Shown: positions 8,426-17,940, counted from the first letter of the stretch. The stretch: 64,000 nucleotides of DNA from Proteus terrae subsp. cibarius (GCF_011045835.1 NZ_CP047349.1:1860001-1924000); one strand, 5' to 3'. The notes: generated by a model not told the origin, from the sequence alone. Program-made: numbers and translations.

Positions 8426-9832
8426 TTAATTGAGTAATGTATTCTTTAATTGCCAAGTTGTGAGATTAATGGTGTCTTTCCCTGAGAAACAGATAGTCCG
8501 TTTTTCTGAAGGAAAAAAACGGCTACTCATCACACCAGCACCGCCATTAAAGAAAATCTCTACACTAGAGTTATCACATAATATTTGAAGATGTTTTATC
8601 TCACCAGACCAGAAACGAGATTGCCACTCCCCGCTTTTAACACTACGGCGTTTTAACACGGCTTGATTATTTTCAATAAGTAAAACAAGAGTATCAGAAA
8701 AATAAATAGTAAGAGAGCCGAATAGTTCTACTTCAAGTTCAAACGAAAATCCGCTGATATCTGGCGCATCATCAGCAATACCCTGCCAATATGCTGGCTT
8801 TTGTCTGAGTTGCTGTAACTCTTTTACGGGTTGCTGATAAAGCTTCTCTTCTTTTATATGTAATTCGCGAGGGCAAGTCATTTGGTGTATCCAGCCATTA
8901 GCAATGGTCGGTTGATACATCTCTTCACCATCAGGAACTCCCATCCAACCAAATAATAAACGCCTACCATTCGCTAATGTTGTTTGAGGTGCGTAAAACT
9001 CAAAACCTGCATCCAGTTCGATTAAATCACCATGCTGAAATTGTAATGTTGAATAATCAAAATCCCCGATTAAATAGGCACTAGAATGCGAATTTAAAAA
9101 TCGTTGTTGTTCTCTTTTTATACCTTGAGGACATGTTAATAAAATAAAGTGATCATCTAGTTCAAAGAGATCTGGGCATTCCCACATATAACCCGCATCA
9201 GCTAATCCGCCTAAATAACTTCCCGCTAACTCGCCGACTAATTGCCATTGATATAAGTGAGATGCACGATAGAGTAAAACTTTACCCTGTTTATCTAAGT
9301 TTTGTGCGCCTAATACCATGTACCAGACATCATTATATTGCCAAATCTTCGGATCACGGACATGACCACTGTAACCTTCAGGAAGCCCTAATACAGGCCC
9401 TAACTTATCAAACCCTCCCTGTTGATTTTCAACGGCTAAACATTGCCATGCCGTGCGAGAGCCATCCTCAAATTTAACATTACCAGTATAACAAAGGATT
9501 AATTGCCCTTGATGGATCACTGCACTACCAGAATAACAGCCATCTTTGTCATAAAATTCATCAGGTAATAAAGCAATAGGTTGATGCTGCCAAGTAATCA
9601 AATCCTTTGAGCACCAATGACCCCAACATTTATGTTTATGCTCACAAGACAAAGGGTTCCATTGATAAAACAGATGATAGTATTCACCATCAAAACAAAA
9701 TCCATTAGGATCATTTAACAACCCAGTTACTGGCGCTAAATGCCAACATGGGTAGTATTTATCTTTTACAGCTTTAGCATTATTACGCATAACCGCTTGT
9801 AAAATCGCAGATAACCCTTCGTTTGTGTTCAT
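8426..9832 (-). CDS. scrB: sucrose-6-phosphate hydrolase (invertase, GH32)
   Basis: A 468-residue GH32 enzyme. The nucleophile motif HLAPVTGLLNDPNGF (NDPNG, residues about 31-45), the FRDP-equivalent VRDPKIW and the acid/base motif MWECPDLF are all present. It hydrolyses sucrose-6-phosphate, delivered by the ScrA PTS permease, to glucose-6-phosphate and fructose. Its ATG directly follows the scrA stop codon, so the two are co-translated. No fructokinase gene (scrK) is next to it, so fructose must be phosphorylated by an enzyme encoded elsewhere. Confidence 0.95.
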   Translation of the reverse strand: MNTNEGLSAILQAVMRNNAKAVKDKYYPCWHLAPVTGLLNDPNGFCFDGEYYHLFYQWNPLSCEHKHKCWGHWCSKDLITWQHQPIALLPDEFYDKDGCYSGSAVIHQGQLILCYTGNVKFEDGSRTAWQCLAVENQQGGFDKLGPVLGLPEGYSGHVRDPKIWQYNDVWYMVLGAQNLDKQGKVLLYRASHLYQWQLVGELAGSYLGGLADAGYMWECPDLFELDDHFILLTCPQGIKREQQRFLNSHSSAYLIGDFDYSTLQFQHGDLIELDAGFEFYAPQTTLANGRRLLFGWMGVPDGEEMYQPTIANGWIHQMTCPRELHIKEEKLYQQPVKELQQLRQKPAYWQGIADDAPDISGFSFELEVELFGSLTIYFSDTLVLLIENNQAVLKRRSVKSGEWQSRFWSGEIKHLQILCDNSSVEIFFNGGAGVMSSRFFPSEKRTICFSGKDTINLTTWQLKNTLLN

Positions 9833-11206
9833 TTATGCAGACTCCACTTTATATTTCAGCAAAAGAGAGATAACAAACGCAGTCACAAAGGCAATCACAA
9901 GGCCAATAATATAGTTCATAATTGAACCTGCTTGCACAATTGCAATACCTGGAATGGCAGTCAACCCTACGGCTGTCATATAAACATGCGAGCCTACAAC
10001 CCAAGCGCCTCCAGCTGCACCACCAATTAAAGCCGCAATAAATGGTTTTCCATAACGTAAATTGATCCCGAAAATAGCAGCTTCAGTAATGCCTAACATA
10101 GCCGAGAAGCCCGAGGGGATCGTAATAGCTTTAATTTTTGCATCATTGGTTTTAAACCAAACTGCCATACAAGCACCACCTTGAGCAATATTCGCCATTG
10201 CCCAAATAGGTAATAAAAAATTAACCCCAATATTAGGGTTTCCTAATAAACCAGCTTCAACGGCATGAAAACTATGATGAATACCTGTAATAACAATCAC
10301 AGAGTAGAGTCCACCAAAAATCAGCCCCGCAATCCAGCCGGCTTGCGTAATTAAGGTACTTAAGATTAATGAAATACCATCACCTAAAAGACGACCGACT
10401 GGGCCAATGACTAATAACGCGACAAATCCCGAAATAATAACGGTTAAAAATGGCGTGATAATTAAGTCGAGGGCATTAGGAACAACTTTTCGTAATTGTT
10501 TTTCCAATACACTCATAAACCAAACAGCAAGTAATACTGGGAAAACAGTGCCTTGATAACCAATCATGGCGATTTCTAATCCAAAGAAATTCATGGTGTT
10601 AAAACCCGCAGCAACACCCCACGCATTGGTTAATGCGGGATGCGTTAGAATTCCACCGAGTGTTGCACCAAGATAAGGGTTTCCGCCAAACTCCTTTGCA
10701 GCTGTAAAACCAATTAAAATAGGTAAAATAATAAATGCCGCAGAGCTACACATATCAAGCATGATATAGAGTGCATTATCAGGACTTACCCATTGGTTAG
10801 TTTTCATTAATCCCAGTAATCCCATTAATAAACCTGACGCCACAATGGCGGGAATAATGGGAACAAAGATATTAGAAAGCAGTCTTGCTATTCGTTGAAA
10901 TGGATTGAGCTTTTTAGCCGCAATATTGGCGGCTTCAGATTTGCTTGATTCACCAATGCCAGCAGCCGCAATAAATGCAGCATGTACTTTATTAACTAGG
11001 CCTGTGCCAAAGATAACCTGAATTTGCCCTGCATTACTAAAACACCCTTTCACACCCTCTAATTTATTGATTGCTTCTTTGTCTGCTTTTGAGTCATCCA
11101 CAAGAACAAGTCTTAAGCGTGTAGCACAATGCGCTGCACTTGCGATATTTTCAGCACCTCCCAATAAAGGCACTAGTTGGCGAGCAATATTTTCAATATT
11201 CATCAT
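9833..11206 (-). CDS. scrA: sucrose-specific PTS enzyme IIBC
   Basis: A 457-residue PTS permease. The N-terminal EIIB domain carries the phosphorylated Cys in IASAAHCATRLRLVL (residue about 27); the EIIC membrane domain follows from about residue 105 with the conserved GITEAAIFGINLRYGKPF and IHHSFHAVEAGLL. There is no EIIA domain, so it depends on a EIIA-Glc (Crr) encoded elsewhere. It imports sucrose as sucrose-6-phosphate. Two adjacent ATGs are possible; the second (11203) has the better spacing to GAGG. It is the first gene of the scrABR operon. Confidence 0.95.
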   Translation of the reverse strand: MMNIENIARQLVPLLGGAENIASAAHCATRLRLVLVDDSKADKEAINKLEGVKGCFSNAGQIQVIFGTGLVNKVHAAFIAAAGIGESSKSEAANIAAKKLNPFQRIARLLSNIFVPIIPAIVASGLLMGLLGLMKTNQWVSPDNALYIMLDMCSSAAFIILPILIGFTAAKEFGGNPYLGATLGGILTHPALTNAWGVAAGFNTMNFFGLEIAMIGYQGTVFPVLLAVWFMSVLEKQLRKVVPNALDLIITPFLTVIISGFVALLVIGPVGRLLGDGISLILSTLITQAGWIAGLIFGGLYSVIVITGIHHSFHAVEAGLLGNPNIGVNFLLPIWAMANIAQGGACMAVWFKTNDAKIKAITIPSGFSAMLGITEAAIFGINLRYGKPFIAALIGGAAGGAWVVGSHVYMTAVGLTAIPGIAIVQAGSIMNYIIGLVIAFVTAFVISLLLKYKVESA

Positions 11207-11261
11207 AGCCTCAGTAACTCTTACTTCGTTTATAAACGATCATTAATAGTAAATATAAAAA

Positions 11262-11275
11262 CTAAAACGGTTTAG
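11262..11275. promoter_or_regulatory. putative ScrR operator 1
   Basis: CTAAAACGGTTTAG is a near-perfect palindrome centred on CG, the layout of LacI/GalR-family operators. It lies 56-69 bp upstream of the scrA start codon. Assignment to ScrR is inferred from proximity. Confidence 0.55.
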
Positions 11276-11327
11276 CTAATAATTTGATTAAATGAAAACC
11301 TACCTTAAATGGCAATTAATATGCGTA

Positions 11328-11340
11328 TAAAAGCGTTTTA
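11328..11340. promoter_or_regulatory. putative ScrR operator 2
   Basis: TAAAAGCGTTTTA has perfect 5-bp arms around GCG and sits 66 bp upstream of operator 1. Two operators about six helical turns apart would suit repression by looping. Confidence 0.45.
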
Positions 11341-11616
11341 TTTGTGATCTAAGCAACAAAAAAATAGATAACTAGTCTTATTTAGATAGTAAGAGAGAAG
11401 TAAAAACAAAAGATATGCTAAACGTTTTATTTTTTGTTTAGCTAAATAAATTAATATAATGTTAAATAATTTAATTTTAGAAAAATATATTCCATTCATT
11501 AGTTTTATTGGTAAATAATCCATTTAAATCTGATAGATAGCGCATTATTATTCTGTTATTTTCTGTTATCCGTAACATTACAATACCTCACCAATCGCTA
11601 TGTATTTTATTACATA

Positions 11617-11630
11617 TTGAACTTAATCAA
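11617..11630 (+). promoter_or_regulatory. FNR box upstream of dmsA
   Basis: TTGAACTTAATCAA matches the FNR consensus TTGAT-N4-ATCAA at nine of ten positions. dmsABC is FNR-activated in E. coli, so the match fits the gene. It lies about 250 bp upstream of the dmsA start, implying a long leader if the start site is near 11665. Confidence 0.65.
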
Positions 11631-11878
11631 ATGATTAAATTTAATTAATACAAAAACTTAAGTTAACCTCAAAAACTGGTAACGCTTGTAATAAATCACT
11701 TTTCTTTGATGTAAAGCAACTACAACTTTTAGAAAATACGTAGTATCCACATTAACAGTTGGGTTTTATTGCCTACGTTAAAATGCTTATTTTTTAACAA
11801 CAATAACAATAATTATTTCTTTATAAGCTTGTTAGCTTCTGCTTTTCTTAAAAATGTAAATAATCAAGTGAGTAATGT

Positions 11879-14317
11879 ATGAAAAACATCAAAGAGATGG
11901 CGTTACTTTCCACTCCTTTATCTCGCCGTCGTTTTGTCAAAACAGGTGCAGCGGGTGGTTTAGCAATGACTGCTGGGGGATTATCACTCCCCTTTAATCA
12001 AGCCGTTGCCTCAGAAACAACAACAACAACCAATAGCGAAAAAGTGGTGTGGAGCGCCTGTACTGTAAACTGCGGTAGCCGTTGCCCATTACGTATGCAT
12101 GTGGTTGATGGCGAAATTAAGTACGTCGAAACTGATAACACTGGCAATGATGTCTACGAAGAATTACACCAAGTTCGTGCCTGTTTACGTGGTCGTTCTA
12201 TGCGTCGTCGTGTTTATAATCCAGACCGTTTACGTTACCCAATGAAACGTGTAGGTAAACGCGGTGAAGGTAAATTTGAACGTATTTCATGGGATGAAGC
12301 CTTTGATACTATTTCAGATACCATGAAACGTTTAATCAAAGATTATGGTAATGAATCTATTTATCTAAACTACGGTACAGGTACTTTAGGTGGCACCATG
12401 ACGAAGTCTTGGCCACCAGGTGCAACATTAATTGCACGTTTAATGAATTGTTGTGGTGGTTATCTTAATCACTATGGTGACTATAGTACGGCACAAATCG
12501 CAGCTGGATTAAACTATACCTATGGTGGTTGGGCTGATGGTAATAGCCCTTCAGATATTGAAAACACTAAACTTGTCGTGATGTTTGGTAATAATCCTGG
12601 CGAAACACGTATGAGTGGTGGCGGTGTCACCTATTATGTTGAGCAAGCGCGTGAAAAATCTGATGCACGAATGATTATTATCGACCCACGCTATACCGAT
12701 ACAGGTGCAGGCCGTGAAGATGAATGGATCCCTATTCGTCCGGGAACAGATGCGGCATTAGTCAATGCATTAGCTTATGTCATGATCAAAGAAGACTTAG
12801 TTGATAAGCCTTTCTTAGATAAATATTGTGTTGGTTATGATGAAACCACTATGCCAGAAGGTGCGCCCAAAAATGGTCACTATAAAGCCTATATTTTAGG
12901 TGATGGCGCAGATGGTCAGCCAAAAACTCCAGAATGGGCAGCGCAGATCACCGGTATCTCCGCTTCACGTATTGTTAAATTAGCGCGTGAAATCGCAACA
13001 GCGAAACCGGCTTATATTACACAAGGCTGGGGGCCTCAACGCCGTTCTAATGGCGAGCTTGCTTCTCGCGCTATTGCGATGCTCTCTATTTTAACAGGTA
13101 ATGTGGGGATCAACGGCGGTAATACTGGTGCTCGTGAAGGCTCTTACAGTATTCCTTTTGTTCGTATGCCAACGCTGACTAATCCAGTCACCACCAGCAT
13201 TTCCATGTTTATGTGGACGGATGCCATTTTACGTGGCCCTGAAATGACCGCGACCCGTGATGGTGTTCGTGGTAAAGACAAGCTTGATGTACCTATCAAA
13301 ATGGTATGGAACTACGCGGGTAACTGCTTAGTTAACCAACATTCTGAAATCAATCGTACTCATGACATTTTGCAAGACGATAAAAAATGCGAAATGATTG
13401 TGGTGATCGATAACCATATGACAGCATCTGCTAAATATGCCGATATTCTACTTCCTGACTGCACTGCATCAGAACAGATGGATTTCTGTATGGATGCTTC
13501 AGCGGGTAATATGGCTTATGTTATTTTCGCTGATCAGGCAATCAAACCGCGCTTTGAAAGCCGTAATATCTATGAAATGACAAGCGAAATTGCAAAACGT
13601 ATGGGTGTAGGTGAAAAATTCACTGAAAACCGCACACAAGAAGAGTGGTTACGTCATCTTTACGAACAATCTCGTCAAAACTTACCTGAACTGCCGACTT
13701 TTGAAGAATTCCGTGCTCAAGGTATCTTCAAAAAACGCGATCCTGAAGGCCATCACGTTGCTTATCGCAAATTCCGTGAAGATCCTGAAAGTAACCCATT
13801 AACCACACCATCAGGCAAAATTGAGATTTATTCTTCTCAGCTTGCCAACATTAAAGCGACATGGGAACTGGCGTCTGACGATGTGATTGATCCATTGCCT
13901 ATCTATTCCGCTGGCTTTGAAAGCTATGGCGATCCGGCAATGGAGAAATATCCATTACAAATGACAGGATTCCACTATAAATCACGCACTCACTCAACTT
14001 ATGGCAACGTTGATGTTTTAAAAGCTGCTTGCCCTCAAGAAATGTGGATCAACCCTGTTGATGCTTCTAAACGCGGTATCAAACACGGTGATTTAGTGCG
14101 TATTTATAACGATCGTGGTGAAGTTAGGATCAATGCGAAAGTCACACCTCGTATTTTACCGGGAGTTGTCGGTTTAAGTGAAGGTGCTTGGTATAACCCA
14201 GATAGTAACCGTATCGATCACGCGGGTAGCATTAACGTGTTAACGACACAACGCCCTTCACCTCTCGCTAAGGGTAATCCTTCTCACAGTAATCTTGTTG
14301 AAGTCGTCAAGGCGTAA
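11879..14317 (+). CDS. dmsA: dimethyl sulfoxide reductase catalytic subunit DmsA
   Basis: An 812-residue molybdopterin enzyme, nearly collinear with E. coli DmsA. The twin-arginine signal SRRRFVK (residues 15-21) directs folded export. The FS0 cluster ligands are CTVNCGSRC plus RACLRGRS, and the cofactor domain includes GDYSTAQIAAGLNYTYGGWADG with the Ser of the Mo-ligand region. It reduces DMSO and related S- and N-oxides at the periplasmic face with electrons from DmsBC. First gene of dmsABC, 11 bp before dmsB, with the chaperone dmsD downstream and an FNR-like site upstream. Confidence 0.97.
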   Translation: MKNIKEMALLSTPLSRRRFVKTGAAGGLAMTAGGLSLPFNQAVASETTTTTNSEKVVWSACTVNCGSRCPLRMHVVDGEIKYVETDNTGNDVYEELHQVRACLRGRSMRRRVYNPDRLRYPMKRVGKRGEGKFERISWDEAFDTISDTMKRLIKDYGNESIYLNYGTGTLGGTMTKSWPPGATLIARLMNCCGGYLNHYGDYSTAQIAAGLNYTYGGWADGNSPSDIENTKLVVMFGNNPGETRMSGGGVTYYVEQAREKSDARMIIIDPRYTDTGAGREDEWIPIRPGTDAALVNALAYVMIKEDLVDKPFLDKYCVGYDETTMPEGAPKNGHYKAYILGDGADGQPKTPEWAAQITGISASRIVKLAREIATAKPAYITQGWGPQRRSNGELASRAIAMLSILTGNVGINGGNTGAREGSYSIPFVRMPTLTNPVTTSISMFMWTDAILRGPEMTATRDGVRGKDKLDVPIKMVWNYAGNCLVNQHSEINRTHDILQDDKKCEMIVVIDNHMTASAKYADILLPDCTASEQMDFCMDASAGNMAYVIFADQAIKPRFESRNIYEMTSEIAKRMGVGEKFTENRTQEEWLRHLYEQSRQNLPELPTFEEFRAQGIFKKRDPEGHHVAYRKFREDPESNPLTTPSGKIEIYSSQLANIKATWELASDDVIDPLPIYSAGFESYGDPAMEKYPLQMTGFHYKSRTHSTYGNVDVLKAACPQEMWINPVDASKRGIKHGDLVRIYNDRGEVRINAKVTPRILPGVVGLSEGAWYNPDSNRIDHAGSINVLTTQRPSPLAKGNPSHSNLVEVVKA

Positions 14318-14328
14318 GGAGTCTGGTT

Positions 14329-14946
14329 ATGTCAACGCAATATGGTTTTTATATTGATTCAAGTCGTTGCACCGGCTGCAAAACCTGTGAACTGGCGTGC
14401 AAGGATTTTAAAAATTTATCCCCAGAAGTTAATTTCCGCCGTATCTATGAATATGCGGGTGGTGATTGGACAGAGCAAGATGGCGTTTATACACAGAACG
14501 TTTTTGCTTATTACCTATCTATTTCGTGTAACCACTGTGACGATCCCGCTTGTGCCAAAGTTTGCCCAAGTGGTGCGATGCATAAACGTGAAGACGGCTT
14601 TGTTGTCGTTAACGAAGATATTTGTATTGGTTGTCGCTATTGTCACATGGCTTGCCCTTACGGCGCACCGCAATTTGATGAAGTCAAAGGTCATATGACC
14701 AAATGTGATGGTTGCTATGAACGTGTAGCCGAAGGTAAAAAACCTATTTGTGTCGAATCTTGCCCACTACGTGCATTAGATATGGCACCGATTGAAGAGT
14801 TACGCGCTAAATATGGTGATTTAGCTGAAATCGCCCCACTTCCTTCAGCAAAATACACCAAGCCAAATATTGTCCTTAAATTAAATGCCAATAGCCGTCC
14901 TGTGGGTGATACCACTGGTCATCTGGCAAACCCAGAGGAGGTGTAA
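14329..14946 (+). CDS. dmsB: dimethyl sulfoxide reductase iron-sulfur subunit DmsB
   Basis: A 205-residue ferredoxin-like protein with four Cys clusters: CTGCKTCELAC, CNHCDDPACAKVC, CIGCRYCHMACPYG and CDGCYERVAEGKKPICVESC, giving the four 4Fe-4S centres of DmsB. It closely follows E. coli DmsB in length and sequence, including the ending DTTGHLANPEEV. It passes electrons from the membrane subunit DmsC to DmsA. It has no signal peptide, as expected, because it is exported in complex with DmsA. RBS AAGGAG precedes the ATG. Confidence 0.97.
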   Translation: MSTQYGFYIDSSRCTGCKTCELACKDFKNLSPEVNFRRIYEYAGGDWTEQDGVYTQNVFAYYLSISCNHCDDPACAKVCPSGAMHKREDGFVVVNEDICIGCRYCHMACPYGAPQFDEVKGHMTKCDGCYERVAEGKKPICVESCPLRALDMAPIEELRAKYGDLAEIAPLPSAKYTKPNIVLKLNANSRPVGDTTGHLANPEEV

Positions 14947-14947
14947 G

Positions 14948-15805
14948 ATGGTGGGATTGCATGAATGGCCACTAATGTTTTTTACCGTTATCGGTCAAAG
15001 TGTTGCTGGCGCTTTTATTATTATGGGATGCGCAATTCTTTCGGGTAAGCTCTCCGCAGAAATGAACCGAAAAGTGCATTACAGCATGTTTGGACTCTGG
15101 GCATTAATGGGAATTGGTTTCTTGCTCTCCATGATGCATATGGGAACGCCACTACGTGCATTTAACTCATTACTTCGTCTAGGCCACTCATCATTAAGTA
15201 ATGAAATTGCCAGCGGTTCAATTTTCTTTGCACTAGGTGGTATTTACTGGTTACTGGCGGTACTTAATAAAATGCCGGCTGCATTAGGTAAATTATGGGT
15301 CACACTGGTTATGATATTAGCCGCATTATTTATTACGGCGATCTCTCGTGTATACCAAATTGATACCGTTCCAACGTGGTATAACAGCTACACCACATTT
15401 AATTTTGTGCTGACTGCCTTTATCTGTGGCCCTATTTTAGCGGCACTTTTAATGCGAATTGCAGGCTTTAATTTAAACTGCGTCAGTGCATTGCCATTAT
15501 TAAGTGTTATTGCGATTGTTGTGAGTGCCATTGTGGCAACATCACAAGGTTTTGAATTAGGCTCTATTCAAACCTCTGTACAAAAAGCGGTGGATTTAGT
15601 CCCTAACTATGGTGCTTTAATGGGCATTAAATTAGTGGCTTTAGTCTTAGGCTTAAGTTGCTGGATTGCGCCACTTCTGCATAAAAATAACCCTTCTGTT
15701 GCTTTGTTAGCATTGGGCTTTATTTTAGTGTTTGCCGGTGAATTTATAGGGCGCGGTGTGTTCTATGGTTTACATATGACTGTCGGTATGGCGGTTGTTG
15801 GTTAA
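14948..15805 (+). CDS. dmsC: dimethyl sulfoxide reductase membrane anchor DmsC
   Basis: A 285-residue inner-membrane protein with eight predicted membrane segments, beginning MVGLHEWPLMFFTVIGQSVAG, very like E. coli DmsC (GWHEWPLMIFTVFGQ). It anchors DmsAB and oxidises menaquinol. The ATG at 14948 is chosen because GAGGAGG lies just upstream and overlaps the end of dmsB; an ORF extending to 14885 reads through dmsB in another frame and is not real. HMGTPLRAFNSLLRLGHSSLSNEI is the conserved quinol-site region. Confidence 0.96.
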   Translation: MVGLHEWPLMFFTVIGQSVAGAFIIMGCAILSGKLSAEMNRKVHYSMFGLWALMGIGFLLSMMHMGTPLRAFNSLLRLGHSSLSNEIASGSIFFALGGIYWLLAVLNKMPAALGKLWVTLVMILAALFITAISRVYQIDTVPTWYNSYTTFNFVLTAFICGPILAALLMRIAGFNLNCVSALPLLSVIAIVVSAIVATSQGFELGSIQTSVQKAVDLVPNYGALMGIKLVALVLGLSCWIAPLLHKNNPSVALLALGFILVFAGEFIGRGVFYGLHMTVGMAVVG

Positions 15806-15822
15806 TTAAAAACGCTGCCTTT

Positions 15823-15874
15823 AAACCGCTGTAATAGTTAAAAAGCCCACACTTTTTATCTGTTATGGCGGTTT
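15823..15874 (+). terminator. possible terminator after dmsABC
   Basis: AAACCGC at 15823-15829 pairs with GCGGTTT at 15868-15874, with a partly paired interior and TCCTTTTAT following. The loop is long, so the call is weak; it would separate dmsABC from dmsD. Confidence 0.35.
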
Positions 15875-15979
15875 TCCTTTTATAATGCGGTATCACTCTT
15901 TTTTAATCTTCGTCATTATGTTTAGATAGAAAATCGCATATAGTAAAGAAAATAAATCTAAGCGGATTATAAAAATATT

Positions 15980-16591
15980 ATGGAACAACAACTTATTACT
16001 GATATTTCTCTCACGGCCCGTATTTTAGGCGCTGCGTTTTATTACGCACCTACAGAGAAAAGTGACATTGTCGAGCTGCTGTCTAGTCAAAAGTGGGTTG
16101 AAGAATGGCCTTATGGCAGTGATGAAGAAAAGCAACGCATTGCTAACCTTCTTTCACAAACCACATTAGAGGAAGAAACTTTAGCGCAGGCATATCAACG
16201 TTTATTTGTCGGCCCTTACGCACTACCTGCGCCACCTTGGGGCTCTGTTTACCTTGATCATGAAAATGTATTATTCGGTAACTCAACATTAGATTTACGC
16301 GAGTGGATGCTAGCAAACGGCATTGATATTGCGTTAACTCAAAATGAGCCAGAAGATCACTTTGGTTTAATGGTGATGATGGTGGCATGGATTGCAGAAA
16401 CTCGCCCTGAAAAATTAAATGAGCTATTAGCTGAACATCTTCTTCCATGGGCTTATCGTTATTTAGAGAAATTATCTCTGCAAGGCGCATTTCCTTATTA
16501 CGAAGGTCTAGCCATGCTGGCGACATTAACGCTCAAAAGTTGGCAATCACAGTTAAATATTATACCTGCTGAAAAACAGTTATTTTGTTGA
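15980..16591 (+). CDS. dmsD: DMSO reductase maturation chaperone DmsD (TorD family)
   Basis: A 203-residue cytoplasmic protein of the TorD/DmsD family. Residues AQAYQRLFVGPYALPAPPWGSVYLDHENVLFG and NEPEDHFGLMVMMVAWIAE match the signature regions of E. coli DmsD, with the same length. It binds the twin-arginine signal peptide of DmsA and delays export until the molybdenum cofactor is inserted. It lies 174 bp downstream of dmsC on the same strand, possibly with its own promoter because a weak terminator lies between them. Confidence 0.94.
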   Translation: MEQQLITDISLTARILGAAFYYAPTEKSDIVELLSSQKWVEEWPYGSDEEKQRIANLLSQTTLEEETLAQAYQRLFVGPYALPAPPWGSVYLDHENVLFGNSTLDLREWMLANGIDIALTQNEPEDHFGLMVMMVAWIAETRPEKLNELLAEHLLPWAYRYLEKLSLQGAFPYYEGLAMLATLTLKSWQSQLNIIPAEKQLFC

Positions 16592-16615
16592 TTTACAATA
16601 GACAGTAAAAATGTG

Positions 16616-16654
16616 AAGCCCTAAAGACGAAAGAAATTCTCGCTTTTAGGGCTT
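16616..16654. terminator. bidirectional terminator between dmsD and deaminase gene
   Basis: A perfect 10-bp stem, AAGCCCTAAA at 16616-16625 and TTTAGGGCTT at 16645-16654, lies between two convergent genes. It can serve both strands. Confidence 0.7.
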
Positions 16655-16676
16655 TGATATATAAAAGTTAACGTTC

Positions 16677-17138
16677 TTAAGATTGCTGTGACCAAAACTG
16701 ATAAAGCCTAGGTTGTGTTTCATCTTCGGTTTTTATCTGTGTAAATTGAAGGCCTTCTTGTTGTTCTGGTTCCTTTCTTAATGCTTTAGCAATATGGGCT
16801 GTCGATAGTCCGTAAGGCTCGGCATCAGCATTCGAATAGGCATAAAAAATTTTAGTGATCCCCGCCATACGCATTGCGGCAAGACACATTGGGCAAGGTT
16901 GTCCACTAGCATAAACAACGCAATCATCTAACTTGGGGCGCCCTAATACTTTACCGGCTTCCCGTAATGCTAATAATTCAGCATGGGCTGTCGGATCATT
17001 TGTCGTTAGTATTTGATTAACGGCGCTCGCAATCACTTGGCCATTATTCACAATGACCGCACCAAATGGTCTTCCCCCCACTTTCACATTATCCATTGCA
17101 AGCGATATGGCTTGTTGTATAAATTGGTTATCTGACAT
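16677..17138 (-). CDS. nucleobase/nucleoside deaminase (GuaD-like, CDA superfamily)
   Basis: A 153-residue zinc deaminase. The HAE motif in DPTAHAELLALREAG (about residue 52) and PCPMCLAAM (about residue 82) supply the zinc ligands and catalytic Glu. The NDPTAHAE and PMCLAA pattern and the length resemble Bacillus-type guanine deaminase, but a different purine or pyrimidine substrate is possible. Its ATG overlaps the stop of the upstream ankyrin gene (TAATG), so translation is coupled. Confidence 0.88.
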   Translation of the reverse strand: MSDNQFIQQAISLAMDNVKVGGRPFGAVIVNNGQVIASAVNQILTTNDPTAHAELLALREAGKVLGRPKLDDCVVYASGQPCPMCLAAMRMAGITKIFYAYSNADAEPYGLSTAHIAKALRKEPEQQEGLQFTQIKTEDETQPRLYQFWSQQS

Positions 17139-17824
17139 TATTTTGCCCCCGCTTGTTCAAGTATATTAACAATATTCGTGTAGCCTTTATCTTTAGCCAA
17201 GGTTAATGGTGTATGGCCTGATCCATCAGCAAGATTGACATTAGCTCCGCCTTCAATAAGTAAAGTCACAATTTCTTCATATTTTTGGCTACCATCACCT
17301 AAAATAATCGCTTCGATTAAAGCCGTCCAACCTAAACGATTAATATGATCAACATCTACACCAGCATCAATCAATGTTTTTACTGTTTTGACATGACCTC
17401 GCTCTGATGCAGGAATTAATGCTGTTCCACCATAACGATTAACACTTTTAAGCGAGGCGCCATGTGATAAGGTTAGTTCTAAAATTTCCTGTAACCCTCT
17501 TGCGCCTGCATAAAGATAAGGTGAATCATGAATTGCGTCACGAGCATTAACATCGGCACCTTGTTCTATCAGATATTTTGCGACTTCAATTTGATTAGCA
17601 TGTGTGGCTGCCATTAGCGGTGTGCGTAATTTTAGATCACGTTGTTCAATATTTGCACCTTGTTCTATCTGACGTTTTAATTCAGATAAATTTCCCTCTT
17701 GTGCCAGTGTAACTAGGTATGCCTTATCAGAACTTGCCATCGCTTTAACCATGAAGATAGATGAAATTAATAGTAGGCTTAAGAAGTATAAAAACCATTT
17801 GGTCTTTAGATAGAGAGTATTCAT
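17138..17824 (-). CDS. exported ankyrin-repeat protein
   Basis: A 228-residue protein. An N-terminal hydrophobic segment (LYFLSLLLISSIFMVKAMA, about residues 12-30) looks like a signal peptide. Five to six ankyrin repeats follow, with typical LIEQGADVNARD, TLIDAGVDVDHINRLGWTAL and GGANVNLADGSGHTPL. Ankyrin repeats bind proteins; no enzymatic domain is visible. It is coupled to the deaminase gene through TAATG. Similar periplasmic ankyrin proteins occur next to catalases or other enzymes in enterobacteria, but the partner here is unknown. Confidence 0.88.
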   Translation of the reverse strand: MNTLYLKTKWFLYFLSLLLISSIFMVKAMASSDKAYLVTLAQEGNLSELKRQIEQGANIEQRDLKLRTPLMAATHANQIEVAKYLIEQGADVNARDAIHDSPYLYAGARGLQEILELTLSHGASLKSVNRYGGTALIPASERGHVKTVKTLIDAGVDVDHINRLGWTALIEAIILGDGSQKYEEIVTLLIEGGANVNLADGSGHTPLTLAKDKGYTNIVNILEQAGAK

Positions 17825-17940
17825 TCAATATCCCCTAGAGAGTGCTAATTTCTATTCACTTAATTTAAACCTAAGTTAGATCTAACAAAGGGACGACATT
17901 ATTTCAACCGCTCAAGGAGTCAATAAATCACCTATCAGCC

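Larger units (their letters stand above)
11207..11878. promoter_or_regulatory. divergent promoter region between scrA and dmsA
   Basis: This 672-bp AT-rich gap separates the divergent scr and dms operons. It holds two ScrR-operator-like palindromes on the scrA side and one FNR-like box on the dmsA side, listed separately. A 61-codon ORF at 11338-11523 (minus) has no ribosome binding site and no recognisable features, and is rejected as a gene. I see no terminator or RNA gene in it. Confidence 0.7.

Noticed and set aside
11338..11523. 61-codon minus-strand ORF between scrA and dmsA
   Set aside because: No ribosome binding site, low-complexity hydrophobic and Lys-rich translation, and it covers a putative ScrR operator.
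14885..14947. N-terminal extension of dmsC to 14885
   Set aside because: It would overlap dmsB by 62 bases; ATG 14948 has a strong RBS and matches the E. coli DmsC start.
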